Positions 1 through 9,050 of a stretch of 43,948 nt of DNA are shown one piece after another (positions within the stretch are counted from its first letter, which is position 1; each line of letters opens with the position of its first letter). The DNA is from an uncultured Bacteroidota bacterium (lineage in GTDB: Bacteria > Bacteroidota > Bacteroidia > Chitinophagales > Saprospiraceae), in the NCBI GenBank assembly GCA_937861115.1, contig CALMBD010000247.1, forward strand, positions 1-43,948, in the 5' to 3' direction. The position numbers were made by a program, and so were the translations under genes. The notes below the pieces were generated by a model, which saw only the letters and a list, made by a program, of their open reading frames with translations, was not told the origin of the DNA and ran no database searches.

Positions 1-47
1 CCAAAAACAATTGCGCAAAACCGCCACCTCCGGCAGGTTTTACGCAA
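1..47 (-). terminator. Possible intrinsic terminator downstream of the first T9SS gene
   Basis: An imperfect inverted repeat pairs 11-25 with 32-47 (TTGCGCAAAACC against GGTTTTACGCAA, one mismatch), with a short loop. Read on the minus strand, the stem is followed by a T-rich tail (positions 10 down to 1). It lies about 160 nt past the stop of the gene at 207-3455, so it could end that transcript. Nothing else is visible in 48-206. The window edge cuts off the tail, so the call is tentative. Confidence 0.4.
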
Positions 48-206
48 TCAGGCACAGCACGGCGGCCGGCAATGGATAAAAGGTGTCTGGCAGTCATGAA
101 GCGGGGCAGTTGGTTTGACGATGATTCAAAAGTATTGCCGCAAGTCCAAATATCCAAATCATAAAGCGGGCAGGCTCCATCTTTTTTACATGCCCCATGT
201 TGTAGG

Positions 207-3200
207 TCACTCCAACACAAACCGCAAGGCCTTGCGTGTTCCGTCGACAGATTGGACAAGCAGGTAATACAGCCCGTTTGCCTGGCCGCCGGGCATTTGC
301 AGCGACAGCGGCCCGCTTTCGGGGGCATAGTCCTGCTCCATGACCGGTTGCCCCTGTGCATTCAGCACCTGAAGGCGCAGCGGCTGGTCCTGCCAGGCGC
401 CGGGGTCGATCGTCAGCAGTCCGTTCGTCGGGTTGGGCCGGAGGGAAATGCCCGGCTCGCCGGTTGTGTGGGCTTCCCGGTTTGCGGCGCCATCCCAGGG
501 CGCAACGGGGCAATTAAACGTGTTTAAATGGGCTTCCGAGGTGCTGCCATCCGCCAGTTTTGCGGCCACATGGATATACAAAGGTGCCGATTGCTGCGGC
601 AGGGTGTATTCAAAAATGTCGCTGTTGCCGTCGTTCAGGGCGCCGCCCAGGGCCTTGAACCGAACAGAATGGAACGGCGAGGCATTCGGGTTGCGCACGG
701 TGTAGGTGTTGCCGCCGGGGACGGTGTATATCAGGCCGGCATCGGGCTCGACGGCGTCTAAACCGGCGGGCAACTGGATGTAGGCGTATTGCAGCGGACT
801 CGCACAGGTGTTGGTCAGCCGCAGCCGGTAGCGGCGCTGGCCGAGGGAGTCCAGCCGGATACCGAGCAGTTCATATCGCATGCAGCCGGCGGGCGTTTTT
901 ATGTCGCAGGGCTGTCCTGCTGCCACCAGGGTATAAGTGATCACCGAATCGCAGCCCGCCGGTGCGGGTTGTGTGACGATCACCGTGCCCGGCTGGGTGT
1001 AGACCTGCCCGTTCAGGGTGACCGACTGACCGGGAAGGAGGTCGATGGTGCGGCTGTCGACGGGGGTGGGCGCCGCCTCAATGTCGAGGGTATCCGCAAG
1101 GGCATTGCCGCAAATATCGCGCACCTGCACCCAGTATTTGCCCGGACTGCCAACCGTGAACGTAGCGCCGGTCGAGCCGTCCGGCCATAAATATGATACA
1201 AAACCGGCGCCCGGGCTCAGTGTTCGGGTGTCGCCTGCGCACAGGCTGGTATCTGAACCCAGGTCGGGTATGGCGCCGGATGCGGTGATGTCTATGTTGA
1301 AGCGGTTGTTCCCGTAATCGCATTCCTGTATCCAGGCTGCCGGAAGGTCGGTTGCCGGATTGAAGGGCGTGGGCAGGTCGCCGTCGTCGTTCAGCGATCC
1401 CCAGAGGGGGCCGTCTGCCGGAAACGGGATCGCCACATCCCAAAGCATACACGCGCCGACCTTCACTTTTTGGGGCAGGCGGAACGGGTTGCCGAAAGGT
1501 GCGGCAATCGTGGTCGTCGGGTCGCTTCGGTACAGTTGCAACGGTGTGCTGTCCTGGAGCGTGGCGCCGCCCTGGTTGCAGATGCGGAGCACCAGGTGCA
1601 GGTCCTGCTGATCGCAATACGTCGAGTCGAGCGCAATCGTGGCGTCCGGCACGGGATAGAGGTGCTGGAAATTCCCGTCCACCGGCGGCAACTGGGTAAA
1701 CAGGTTGTTGAACGGGTATTGCCCGCCGCCGGGGCCGGGGAATTCAAGCCAGTGTTTTTGTTGTTGCACGGGAACACTCAGGTCGTCGTTGATGCCGACC
1801 ATACTGTAGTTGAATTGGTTCCACACCTTGCGGCAGTCGACCCAGGGCGCGGTGGCGCTTTCGTACACACGGAGGAAAGCCCGGTCGTCGGACCCCGCCG
1901 AGGCCGTCGTGTATTTGTCGTCGCGGCCGACGAGGGCGATTTCCGCCTGCCCGTCGTTGTCGACATCGGCAACGACGGGGTAGCCATCGCCGATAAACAC
2001 GCCGGTGAGCGTTTTCCACCAGTTGCGTTCGGCGTCCACACCCGGCGGGAAGGGCGCCGGCCCGCCATACATGATGCGCAGGTTGTCGCGGTCGCGAAAA
2101 GCGATTTCCGACAGCCCGTCGCCGTTAAAATCGAACACCGTGGGGGCCATGGTCGCAGCGGTCATCGCTATTTTTTGTGTCCACCACCAGGGTTGGTTCG
2201 GGTTGAGCGATGCGGCGTTGAGGTTGAAACAGGTCAGCCGGTCTTCCACTTCGAGCAATATTTCCGGCAGGTCTTTGGCAAAGCCGCTTTGGGTGTCGTC
2301 GTAGACGTTGGCGATGCAGGGCATGCCGTTCCCCGTACGTGTCGGGAAGGTTATGTAGCGTTTGAGGCCGGTTTTGTTCCAGATGTAAAGCCCCCATTCT
2401 TCGAGGAAGAAGGATTCCGTCCGGGAGATGACCACCGCGTCGGGGATGCCGTCGAGGTCGACGTCGGCCACGGCGGTGAAGCCGTCGCCCCAGCTGATAT
2501 TGGAGGTCATTTGTCCGAGGTTGCGCACCACCTTCATTTGCAGGCCGTCGCCGTCGTTCGGATCGAGGTCGACGGCGTAGATGACCGGACCGGCCACCAC
2601 TTCCAGTCCCCCGCAATCCGGGTCGCCGTTGCAGTCGGCCACCGATACCATGTCGGCTACCCCGACGGCGGTGAAAACATCCGAACTGACAAACCCGTCG
2701 TGAAATTTTCCCCTCGGCAGGCTGGTGCCGCCGAAGAGCACCCGGCTCAGTTGCGGGTTGGCGGGGTCGGACAGGTCCAGTTTGAAAATGCTGTTGCCGG
2801 CGACAATCTCTGATATGCCGTCGCCGTCAAGATCAGCCAGTTGGGGCCTCAACCTGCGCGTTATGAAGGCAGCGCCGCTAGTGCCGGGACCGCCTGGGGC
2901 CGTTTCCATCCACAGTTCCATGGCCTGCGGCGCGCCGGGTGTATAGTTACGGTATACCTGAATGTTTCCTTCAAAGGTCATCACGACCAGTTCGGGAATG
3001 CCGTCGCCGTCGAGGTCGCCCGCAACGGGGTGCGTCATCCAGAACGTATGGGAGTCGATACCGCCTTCGATGTAAAGGGTGTCGGGATTAGCGGCGTTGG
3101 CGCCATCGCCCCGGTAAAAGTGAATTGTCCGGGCGATGCTTCCGGGATAACTGATCCCGCTTTTGACGACGATGATCTCCGGGATATCGTCTGTCTGCGG

Positions 3201-3455
3201 ATTCATATTGGCGACAAGGGGTATGGTCCGCGGGGAATACAGTCGCTGCGCGGAGCGCCAATCCAGTTGGCCCGCGATCTGCGCGGACGGCGTGCCCAGG
3301 CACTCGGGCGTCGAAAAGCAGGCGCAATCGGGATCGTAGCAGTCGATGTAGCCGTCGCCATCGTCGTCGAGGCCGTTGTTACAAAGTGTTTCCGTTTGGG
3401 CAGACAGGCTTGCTGTAACGGTGAAAAGCAAAAAAAGAAGGAAGAAACGCAGCAT
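207..3455 (-). CDS. Secreted FG-GAP/VCBS repeat protein with T9SS type A sorting domain
   Basis: A large exported protein of 1082 residues. The N-terminus is a signal peptide (MLRFFLLFLLFTVTASLSAQ). It is followed by a cysteine-rich, Asp-rich stretch resembling the MopE metal-binding motif (CNNGLDDDGDGYIDC). Residues about 150-520 hold at least five FG-GAP/VCBS-type calcium-loop repeats (forms such as DLDGDGIPELVV, DVDLDGIPDAVV and DFNGDGLSEIAF), which in this family build a beta-propeller. The middle contains gliding-type Ig-like text (SYLWPDGSTGATF), and the last 80 or so residues are a type IX sorting domain starting at LRPNPTNG and ending KALRFVLE. By family knowledge the protein should be exported by Sec, then moved over the outer membrane by T9SS. 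The substrate or partner is unknown. It is transcribed in the same direction as the neighbouring T9SS gene. Confidence 0.9.
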   Translation of the reverse strand: MLRFFLLFLLFTVTASLSAQTETLCNNGLDDDGDGYIDCYDPDCACFSTPECLGTPSAQIAGQLDWRSAQRLYSPRTIPLVANMNPQTDDIPEIIVVKSGISYPGSIARTIHFYRGDGANAANPDTLYIEGGIDSHTFWMTHPVAGDLDGDGIPELVVMTFEGNIQVYRNYTPGAPQAMELWMETAPGGPGTSGAAFITRRLRPQLADLDGDGISEIVAGNSIFKLDLSDPANPQLSRVLFGGTSLPRGKFHDGFVSSDVFTAVGVADMVSVADCNGDPDCGGLEVVAGPVIYAVDLDPNDGDGLQMKVVRNLGQMTSNISWGDGFTAVADVDLDGIPDAVVISRTESFFLEEWGLYIWNKTGLKRYITFPTRTGNGMPCIANVYDDTQSGFAKDLPEILLEVEDRLTCFNLNAASLNPNQPWWWTQKIAMTAATMAPTVFDFNGDGLSEIAFRDRDNLRIMYGGPAPFPPGVDAERNWWKTLTGVFIGDGYPVVADVDNDGQAEIALVGRDDKYTTASAGSDDRAFLRVYESATAPWVDCRKVWNQFNYSMVGINDDLSVPVQQQKHWLEFPGPGGGQYPFNNLFTQLPPVDGNFQHLYPVPDATIALDSTYCDQQDLHLVLRICNQGGATLQDSTPLQLYRSDPTTTIAAPFGNPFRLPQKVKVGACMLWDVAIPFPADGPLWGSLNDDGDLPTPFNPATDLPAAWIQECDYGNNRFNIDITASGAIPDLGSDTSLCAGDTRTLSPGAGFVSYLWPDGSTGATFTVGSPGKYWVQVRDICGNALADTLDIEAAPTPVDSRTIDLLPGQSVTLNGQVYTQPGTVIVTQPAPAGCDSVITYTLVAAGQPCDIKTPAGCMRYELLGIRLDSLGQRRYRLRLTNTCASPLQYAYIQLPAGLDAVEPDAGLIYTVPGGNTYTVRNPNASPFHSVRFKALGGALNDGNSDIFEYTLPQQSAPLYIHVAAKLADGSTSEAHLNTFNCPVAPWDGAANREAHTTGEPGISLRPNPTNGLLTIDPGAWQDQPLRLQVLNAQGQPVMEQDYAPESGPLSLQMPGGQANGLYYLLVQSVDGTRKALRFVLE

Positions 3456-3530
3456 GAGACGATTTATTAGTATTAGAACGAATTCGGGGGTTCTAAATCA
3501 GGATATGCAGTAAAACATCGTGCTATACTT

Positions 3531-3703
3531 GTTCTTTTGCCTTGATGCAAAAGAACCAAAAAATCAAGGCTGTATTCAAATCCTGCGATTTTGTTGCCAT
3601 TTCCGGCGGGTTCACGCCCAAACTCGCCCCTCCTTCGTCGGGGCTCAAACATGGGCGCTCACAACCGCCTCCAATGGCACAAAATCGGGATTTGAATAAG
3701 GCC
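3531..3703. repeat. Large palindromic intergenic element
   Basis: The 313-nt gap between two T9SS genes is largely filled by nested inverted repeats. A perfect 10-bp stem (GTTCTTTTGC, 3531-3540, with GCAAAAGAAC, 3547-3556) is followed by a long imperfect hairpin. Positions 3568-3602 pair with 3672-3703 (GTATTCAAATCC and CGATTTTGT match the far arm). The pairing continues inward through GGCGGGTT/AACCGCC to a GCCCC/GGGGC tip. No convincing protein is encoded. From memory, similar text recurs between genes in many Bacteroidota, so I take it as a dispersed repeat. It could also work as an RNA structure or transcription end. Confidence 0.6.
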
Positions 3704-3768
3704 GGATTGTACATTGGTTTTAAGCGAATTGATTTTCAGATATCGCGCGGTAAACAACAAACCTCGTT

Positions 3769-6546
3769 TTATTCGATCACAATCCGGCCGCTATACAGCA
3801 TGCCCCGGTCGTCCGATATCCGGTAATAGTATATTCCCGACGACAAGGCGCCGCGGTCGAAACGGCAGGTTTTTCCGGTAAAATGTTTCAAAGAGACGGT
3901 TTTCCCCAGCCCGTCGACCAGCATGAACCGGCTGTTTTCCCCGGCCTCCGGCAATTCGAAGAAAACGCTTTGCGCTGCCGGGTTCGGGTACACCAGCAGG
4001 CGGCCCGCAGCAATACCGGGGTTGTCTGTGCTCACCAGGATAAAATTATCCCCGACCGTGTGCCAGGTCGTATTCGTGATCACCGGGTCATTGAAGTCGA
4101 AATAGATTGCCGTTTGGTTATTGATCACGGTACCCAGCGGGTTGTCGGGCTGCTGCGCGACGCGGAATTTGACAAAACCGTGGGAAGCCGCTTCGTTCAC
4201 GTTGCTGTCGGGCAGCAGGATGTTGTCAAAGCGGAACCGCAACACATTGCCGTCCACGACATCGAAGTCGTACGAATGGCTGGAAGCGCCGGGGCGCACC
4301 TTTTGCACGTCGAGGTATTGCGACAGGGTATCGAGCAGTACTACGTTAAAGGCCGTGTCGGTGCCGGTGTTTTGGAAGCGGATCAGGTATTCCAGGTCTG
4401 TATTCTGACGGATAAAATGTTCGTCGGCGTAGCCTGTCGGGAAGGCCTGCTTGTCGTTCGGGTCGTATGAGGAGGTGTTTTCCGTGCAATCGACCGAACT
4501 GAAGGGGTCTGGGTCGTTGATGGGGAAAATATTGACCAGCCCCGGCATGTTCAGGCCCGCGCAACCTTCCACGACGGCTGCGACAACGCCACCCCACGGA
4601 TGCCCGGGTTCCTGCGGCGTTTCGAGGCGCCAGGTCGAGCCGTTCGAAGGCTCGGCCAGGGAAAGGGTGCCGCCGGCGTCGAGTTGATAGGATGATGTTT
4701 TGGCCATGATGAGGTCTTCCGTTACCACAAAATCCAGTTGGTTGGCCATTGCCCCGCCGCCGACATTCCTGATCTGGAACCGGATGGAGTCGCCGTCGCA
4801 ATAGCCGCTTGCGCGCAGGTCGGCGCCCGACCACGGGGCGGGCGGCGGACAATCGTCGGTCGGAAAGATGTGCGCTTCGGTACAGTGCGTCATGCCCGCC
4901 GGCACGTCGCAATCGAGCGTGAAGTCGATCCGGAACTGCCCGCAGTTGCCGGGCGTGAGGTCGCCGGTCTCGAAACGCCAGGTATTGCCGCTCTGCAGCG
5001 TGCCGGGAATGGTTGCCGAGGTGTACAGAATGAAGGTATCCAGCGCCACGTCCACATAGGTATCCGCGATGGTCTGGTCACTGTAATTGCAGTAATTGAC
5101 CCAGTAACTTCCGCTCATGCAGGGGCGCAGGCGCCAGGTGGCGATGTCGACGGTCAGCAGGGCGCAACTGCTGTTCAGGGGTACGGCGATGTTCTGAAGG
5201 GTAACGGGTATCGCGCCGGGGGTTATCATATAGGTAGAGGGGCAGTTGCCGCCGTAGTTGTACGGGAGGTCGAGGCCAACTTCGGCCAGGGAGTCTTCCG
5301 CACAGACCAGCAGTTCATACACGCCCTGGTCATCGGTGAATGCCGTATAAACGTTATTGGTGGTTTGCCCGATGGCTTTGACCTTGAAGTCGGCGAGACC
5401 CGGCTCACCCGTATCGAGGGCGCAGTTTTGCAGGGTATCGAGGTGCACCGTTCCCCGCAGCACATAGCTGTTGTACAGATTTTGCCGGTAAGTCAACGCC
5501 ATATCCCGCGGCATTAGCGCTTGTGTGGGGACATTGTTCTGATACAGCCAAATGGTATCGCCGAGCGCGATAATGTCGTAGGCATCGCCGACGATGCCGT
5601 CGTTGTCAAGGTCGAGTGCCGGCAAGGTGGCGCCCGGAGCATTGCCACCCGGCGGCGTGTACAGCCAGTCGATAAAATACCAGTCGCGTTCGATTTTGGA
5701 ATACCCGCCGGCGCAGGGCGCTGCAAATACGGCATCTTCAGGGTCGTAAAGGACTTGTGCAAAGCCGCCCGCCAGGGTCATCGAATCGATGGAAGGCTGC
5801 CCGAGGTAATGCCAGGCGGGCACATGAATCACATAGGTGGCGACGATCGTAATGAACTGGATGGCCTCGCCCGTATTCCCCGACCCGTCGGTGGCGAAAA
5901 AGCGGCGCTGGAGTTTTTTCGGCGAACCGTCGGGATTGGCAAAGAGGTAGTAGGATTCCTGGAGCGTCACATTGCTGCTGTCGCAATTGTCTGTGTAGGT
6001 AGCGATCCCGAAAGCGGCATATATCTTGGGCTGGTCGGCAGGCATGTTCAGGATATCGATATCGAGCGAATCCCACATGGCGCTGGATATGGTCATGTCG
6101 GGCGGGGCAGTGCATACCGGCGGGATGTTGTCCTGTGCGCAGTTGCCATTGAAAATCCAGATGTATTGAACCGCCTCGCCGGTATTTCCCGCCGCATCGG
6201 TAGCAAAAAAACGGCGCTGCAACTTAAGGGGATCCGACATCGGGCCAAACAGGTAAAACGATTCCTGGAGGTCGCTGTTGGCGCCGTCGCAGTTGTCGAT
6301 GTGTGTGGCGATGCCGAAAGCCGCGTAAACCTTGGGCAATTCGTCGGGCATATTCATAATATCGATATCCAGCGAATCCCAAACGGCCAGGGTGATGGTC
6401 ATATCGGGCGGTGGCGTACAAACCGGTGGCGTCACATCGGGGTTGCATTGCGCGGACAATCGACCGGACAGGAAGAGTAATGCCGGTATCATCAGGCCCA
6501 ACAGGTTTATCGCCGCAGTTTTTGAGTAAAAGGCAGATTTTTTCAT
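3769..6546 (-). CDS. Secreted multidomain T9SS protein with tandem Cys-rich repeats and DUF7619-like domain
   Basis: A 925-residue exported protein. After a signal peptide ending at LSGRLSAQ it has two tandem copies of a roughly 110-residue repeat (PPVC..PPDMTI..WDSLDIDI..NMP, then LQRRFFATD..GNTGEA). Next comes an SdrD B-like prealbumin-fold segment (RGTVHLDTLQNCALDTGEPG). A domain matching the Bacteroidota DUF7619 pattern follows (SYDPNDKQAFPTGY, YLIRFQNTGTDTAFNVVLLDTL, GTVINNQTAIYFDFNDPVITN). The C-terminus is a T9SS type A sorting domain (LLVYPNPAAQSVFF, ending YSGRIVIE). This architecture is typical of cell-surface or released proteins; no enzyme motif is visible. Its start is divergent from the helical-protein gene, across a 244-nt AT-rich gap. 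Confidence 0.88.
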   Translation of the reverse strand: MKKSAFYSKTAAINLLGLMIPALLFLSGRLSAQCNPDVTPPVCTPPPDMTITLAVWDSLDIDIMNMPDELPKVYAAFGIATHIDNCDGANSDLQESFYLFGPMSDPLKLQRRFFATDAAGNTGEAVQYIWIFNGNCAQDNIPPVCTAPPDMTISSAMWDSLDIDILNMPADQPKIYAAFGIATYTDNCDSSNVTLQESYYLFANPDGSPKKLQRRFFATDGSGNTGEAIQFITIVATYVIHVPAWHYLGQPSIDSMTLAGGFAQVLYDPEDAVFAAPCAGGYSKIERDWYFIDWLYTPPGGNAPGATLPALDLDNDGIVGDAYDIIALGDTIWLYQNNVPTQALMPRDMALTYRQNLYNSYVLRGTVHLDTLQNCALDTGEPGLADFKVKAIGQTTNNVYTAFTDDQGVYELLVCAEDSLAEVGLDLPYNYGGNCPSTYMITPGAIPVTLQNIAVPLNSSCALLTVDIATWRLRPCMSGSYWVNYCNYSDQTIADTYVDVALDTFILYTSATIPGTLQSGNTWRFETGDLTPGNCGQFRIDFTLDCDVPAGMTHCTEAHIFPTDDCPPPAPWSGADLRASGYCDGDSIRFQIRNVGGGAMANQLDFVVTEDLIMAKTSSYQLDAGGTLSLAEPSNGSTWRLETPQEPGHPWGGVVAAVVEGCAGLNMPGLVNIFPINDPDPFSSVDCTENTSSYDPNDKQAFPTGYADEHFIRQNTDLEYLIRFQNTGTDTAFNVVLLDTLSQYLDVQKVRPGASSHSYDFDVVDGNVLRFRFDNILLPDSNVNEAASHGFVKFRVAQQPDNPLGTVINNQTAIYFDFNDPVITNTTWHTVGDNFILVSTDNPGIAAGRLLVYPNPAAQSVFFELPEAGENSRFMLVDGLGKTVSLKHFTGKTCRFDRGALSSGIYYYRISDDRGMLYSGRIVIE

Positions 6547-6766
6547 AAGATATTAAATTCGTTGATACTGAAAAAAGAACGGTTGCTGCGTATCACACTG
6601 CCGGGCATTCCGGTATCTGTTTGGAAATGTCCGGCAGCGTGGTCGCATGTACACAAATTCACGTTGCAAAAGTGCGGGGACGTTACCTGTCAACCAAAAT
6701 CAAAAAAATACATTTATTGAGCAATTTACAGATTTTATTTACTTAATCATTTGATTATTAATTTAT

Positions 6767-6774
6767 TATTTTTG
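6767..6774 (+). promoter_or_regulatory. Candidate Bacteroidota -7 box for the gene at 6791
   Basis: TATTTTTG fits the Bacteroidota -7 consensus TAnnTTTG and sits 16 nt before the ATG at 6791, which would give a very short leader. The nearest upstream TTG (6751-6753) is closer than the usual -33 spacing, so support is partial. The surrounding 6547-6790 gap is AT-rich and holds no other gene. Confidence 0.35.
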
Positions 6775-6790
6775 CAGCAATTGAATAAAT

Positions 6791-8176
6791 ATGGAAAAAA
6801 GCCATTTGCGCCAACTCATTTTTTCTTTCTCGGCTGCTGAAAAGCGGGAAGCGCGAAAATTCCTGGAGTCGCCCTACTTCAACCAACGGCGCGATGTGGT
6901 TCAGTTGTTCGACTGGTTTTGTGCCAACGACACGCACGAAGCGTCGTCCGCCAAACGGCACCTGTTCGGCAAAACCCCTGTCGACGACCAGGAGTTGCGC
7001 CTGCGCATGACTTACCTGCACCGGCTTCTGGAGCGCTTCATTGCCCAGAAAGAAATGGATGCCGACGATTGGTCCGCACGGCTTCACCTTGCAACAGGGT
7101 ACCGCAAACGCGGACTGGCGCCTCAATTCGAACGGGTACGCAAAGGAATCGAAAAAATCATGGACAACAGCCCCCTGCGCGACACGCAATACCACGAACT
7201 GCAATTCCGGCTCCACTGGGAAACCCACCAGTTGATCCACGCGCGCAACCCTACCGATCCCGAGCACCTGCAATCGGCATCGGTTGCCGCCGACGTGGCC
7301 TATCTCACCCTCAAACTCCGCCTGATCTGCCTGCTTACCCTGCACCGGACGCTGTATGCCGTCGGCCACGACGTCACGTGGGAGGCCGAGGTCGTCGATT
7401 TTGCCGAAAAGAACTATGCGCAGGCCCACACGGCGGTCGCGATATACCTGCACTGCTACCGCATGATGCGGTTCCCGGAAGACGAGCAACATTTCCAGCA
7501 GTTCAAGACCCTGCTGCTCCGCGACAACGGCACCTTCTCCGGCGAGGAAATGCACGGGCTGTACATCTGGGCGGTCAACTACTGTATCCGGCGGCTCAAT
7601 GCGGGTGAAAAGCGCTATTACCGGGAAGTGTCCGATCTTTACAAACCCGGGCTCGAAAGCGGTTATTTGCTGGAAAACGGCGTTTTGCCGCGCTTTACCT
7701 ACTACAATGTGGTGGCTGCTGGCATACAAACGGGCGACCTGGAATGGGTGCAGTTTTTTATCCACCGGTATAAAAACAGCCTTGAAAAACAGTACCGCGA
7801 CAGTGCGTTCAGTTTTAACCTGGCCCGTCTGGCGTTTGCCCGCAAGCAATACGGCGCCGTGCTCGACCTTTTGCAAAAAGCCAACTACCGGGATGTGCTC
7901 GTCAACCTCGCCATCAAAACCCTGCTGCTGAAAACGTACTACGAACTCGACGAATTCGATCTGCTCCAGTCGCACCTGGATGCCATGAACAACTACATCA
8001 CCCGGAAACGGATCATCGGATACCACCGGACCAACTACGTGAACCTGATCCGGTACGCTTCCCGGTTGCTGACCCTTAATTTTTCGGACCGGAATGCGGT
8101 GGAAAAACTGCGATCGTCCGTGGAGCGGGAAGCGCATTTGTTGGAAAAGGACTGGTTTCTGGGGCACCTTGCCTGA
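6791..8176 (+). CDS. Helical protein of unknown function
   Basis: A 461-residue protein with no signal peptide and no membrane segment. The sequence is rich in Leu, Tyr, Arg and amphipathic helices throughout (for example LRLRMTYLHRLLERFIAQKE near residue 80 and FNLARLAFARKQYGAVLDLLQKANY near 350). This suggests an alpha-solenoid of TPR-like helical hairpins. I recognise the general style from Saprospiraceae proteins but know no function. Its stop codon abuts that of the convergent Crp/Fnr gene with no base between them. The start is chosen at the ATG after an AT-rich leader; homologous proteins often start with a short polar stretch then a KREARKFL-like segment, as here. Confidence 0.8.
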   Translation: MEKSHLRQLIFSFSAAEKREARKFLESPYFNQRRDVVQLFDWFCANDTHEASSAKRHLFGKTPVDDQELRLRMTYLHRLLERFIAQKEMDADDWSARLHLATGYRKRGLAPQFERVRKGIEKIMDNSPLRDTQYHELQFRLHWETHQLIHARNPTDPEHLQSASVAADVAYLTLKLRLICLLTLHRTLYAVGHDVTWEAEVVDFAEKNYAQAHTAVAIYLHCYRMMRFPEDEQHFQQFKTLLLRDNGTFSGEEMHGLYIWAVNYCIRRLNAGEKRYYREVSDLYKPGLESGYLLENGVLPRFTYYNVVAAGIQTGDLEWVQFFIHRYKNSLEKQYRDSAFSFNLARLAFARKQYGAVLDLLQKANYRDVLVNLAIKTLLLKTYYELDEFDLLQSHLDAMNNYITRKRIIGYHRTNYVNLIRYASRLLTLNFSDRNAVEKLRSSVEREAHLLEKDWFLGHLA

Positions 8177-8881
8177 TCAGGTCATCCGCGCCCGCTCCCA
8201 CAGCAGGTCCGTCTCCTCGATGATGATCTTCCGGCCCCTGATGATGATCGCGCGGGCTTCCTTGAGTATTTTCAATTGCCGGATAAGGCTTTCCGTGGCG
8301 GTGCCGATATACGACGCGAGGTCTTCCCGGGTGAAATTCAGCACCATGACATAGTGCGGGTGCTCGTTGAATTTTTCATGGAGCACCAGGAGGGCGAGCG
8401 CTACCCGTTCGCTGACGGGCTTCTGCGCAAACCAGCTGATCTTGTTGACAAATACCCGGAATTCGTGTCCGAGGTTGTACAAAAAGGCTGCGTTCAGTTC
8501 GGGCGACTCGCGCAGGAAACGCTCGAAATCATGGCGGGGGATACAATCTACCGCACAATCGTCGATGGCTTCCACAAATACCGGACTGGGTTCGTCGCAC
8601 ACGATGGAGCGGTGGCCGAATACCTCGTCTTTGCCGAGAAAATAAATGATCTGCTCCACCCCTTCGCTGTCGATGATAAACACCTTTGCGCGGCCCTTGC
8701 GCATGATGTACAGTCCGCGCGGGTGTATGCCTTCGCTGTAGATCAGCGTTTTTTTGGCATAGGCCTGCGGGCGGATGGTCGCCTTTATCTCAGCCCAGAC
8801 GGCCTCCGGCAAGCGCTCCCAAAACGGCGGCGGCCTGAAAAAATACTTGTGCAGTTCGGCTTGCTTTTGTTCGTCGTTCAT
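8177..8881 (-). CDS. Crp/Fnr family transcriptional regulator
   Basis: A 234-residue cytoplasmic regulator. Residues about 35-130 form a cyclic-nucleotide-binding-type jelly roll (LIYSEGIHPRGLYIMRKGRAKVF, then FLGKDEVFGHRSI). Residues about 130-160 are the dimer helix. Residues 180-220 are a winged helix (TREDLASYIGTATESLIRQLKIL) with E197, S198 and R201 placed like the base-contacting residues of Fnr-type recognition helices. It lacks the N-terminal cysteine cluster of true Fnr, so direct oxygen sensing by an iron-sulphur cluster is unlikely. The ligand is unknown. It is divergent from the universal stress gene at 9051, and the 169-nt gap holds a TGA-N6-TCA palindrome that this protein is the obvious candidate to bind. 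Confidence 0.9.
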   Translation of the reverse strand: MNDEQKQAELHKYFFRPPPFWERLPEAVWAEIKATIRPQAYAKKTLIYSEGIHPRGLYIMRKGRAKVFIIDSEGVEQIIYFLGKDEVFGHRSIVCDEPSPVFVEAIDDCAVDCIPRHDFERFLRESPELNAAFLYNLGHEFRVFVNKISWFAQKPVSERVALALLVLHEKFNEHPHYVMVLNFTREDLASYIGTATESLIRQLKILKEARAIIIRGRKIIIEETDLLWERARMT

Positions 8882-8971
8882 CGCGTGGTCAGCATCCTCC
8901 GGCCCGGGTGCTTCTTCGAACCCGGAGGGTATTTTTTTGAAATATTAAGCCAAAATTCCGAAAAAACTGCC

Positions 8972-8995
8972 AAAACCTGATAACCGTCAGGTTTT
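8972..8995. promoter_or_regulatory. Crp/Fnr-type operator, copy 1
   Basis: A perfect 9-bp inverted repeat, AAAACCTGA-N6-TCAGGTTTT, with the TGA-N6-TCA geometry of Crp/Fnr sites. It lies between the divergent Crp/Fnr gene and the universal stress gene, 17 nt before a -7-like box. The same palindrome, with matching flank (CCGnAAAAAnTGC just upstream) and the same 17-nt spacing, occurs at 12124-12147. The centre would fall near -41 from the expected transcription start, the position of class II activator sites. Confidence 0.65.
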
Positions 8996-9012
8996 ATCTC
9001 GGCCATTGCCTC

Positions 9013-9020
9013 GATTTTTG
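9013..9020 (+). promoter_or_regulatory. Candidate -7 box for the universal stress gene
   Basis: GATTTTTG resembles the Bacteroidota -7 box TAnnTTTG, with G for T at the first position. It is 17 nt after the palindromic operator and 30 nt before the ATG at 9051. The same arrangement (GACCTTTG) is found before the GNAT-nitrilase gene. A weak box beside an activator-like site is what a regulated promoter would show. Confidence 0.4.
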
Positions 9021-9050
9021 TGACAACGCTTTAACAAAACACACACGACA

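Noticed and set aside
1470-2813. A 447-codon plus-strand open frame
   Set aside because: It is antisense to the FG-GAP repeat gene, is rich in Val, Gly and Asp as expected from the reverse of that repeat, and has no domain or signal.
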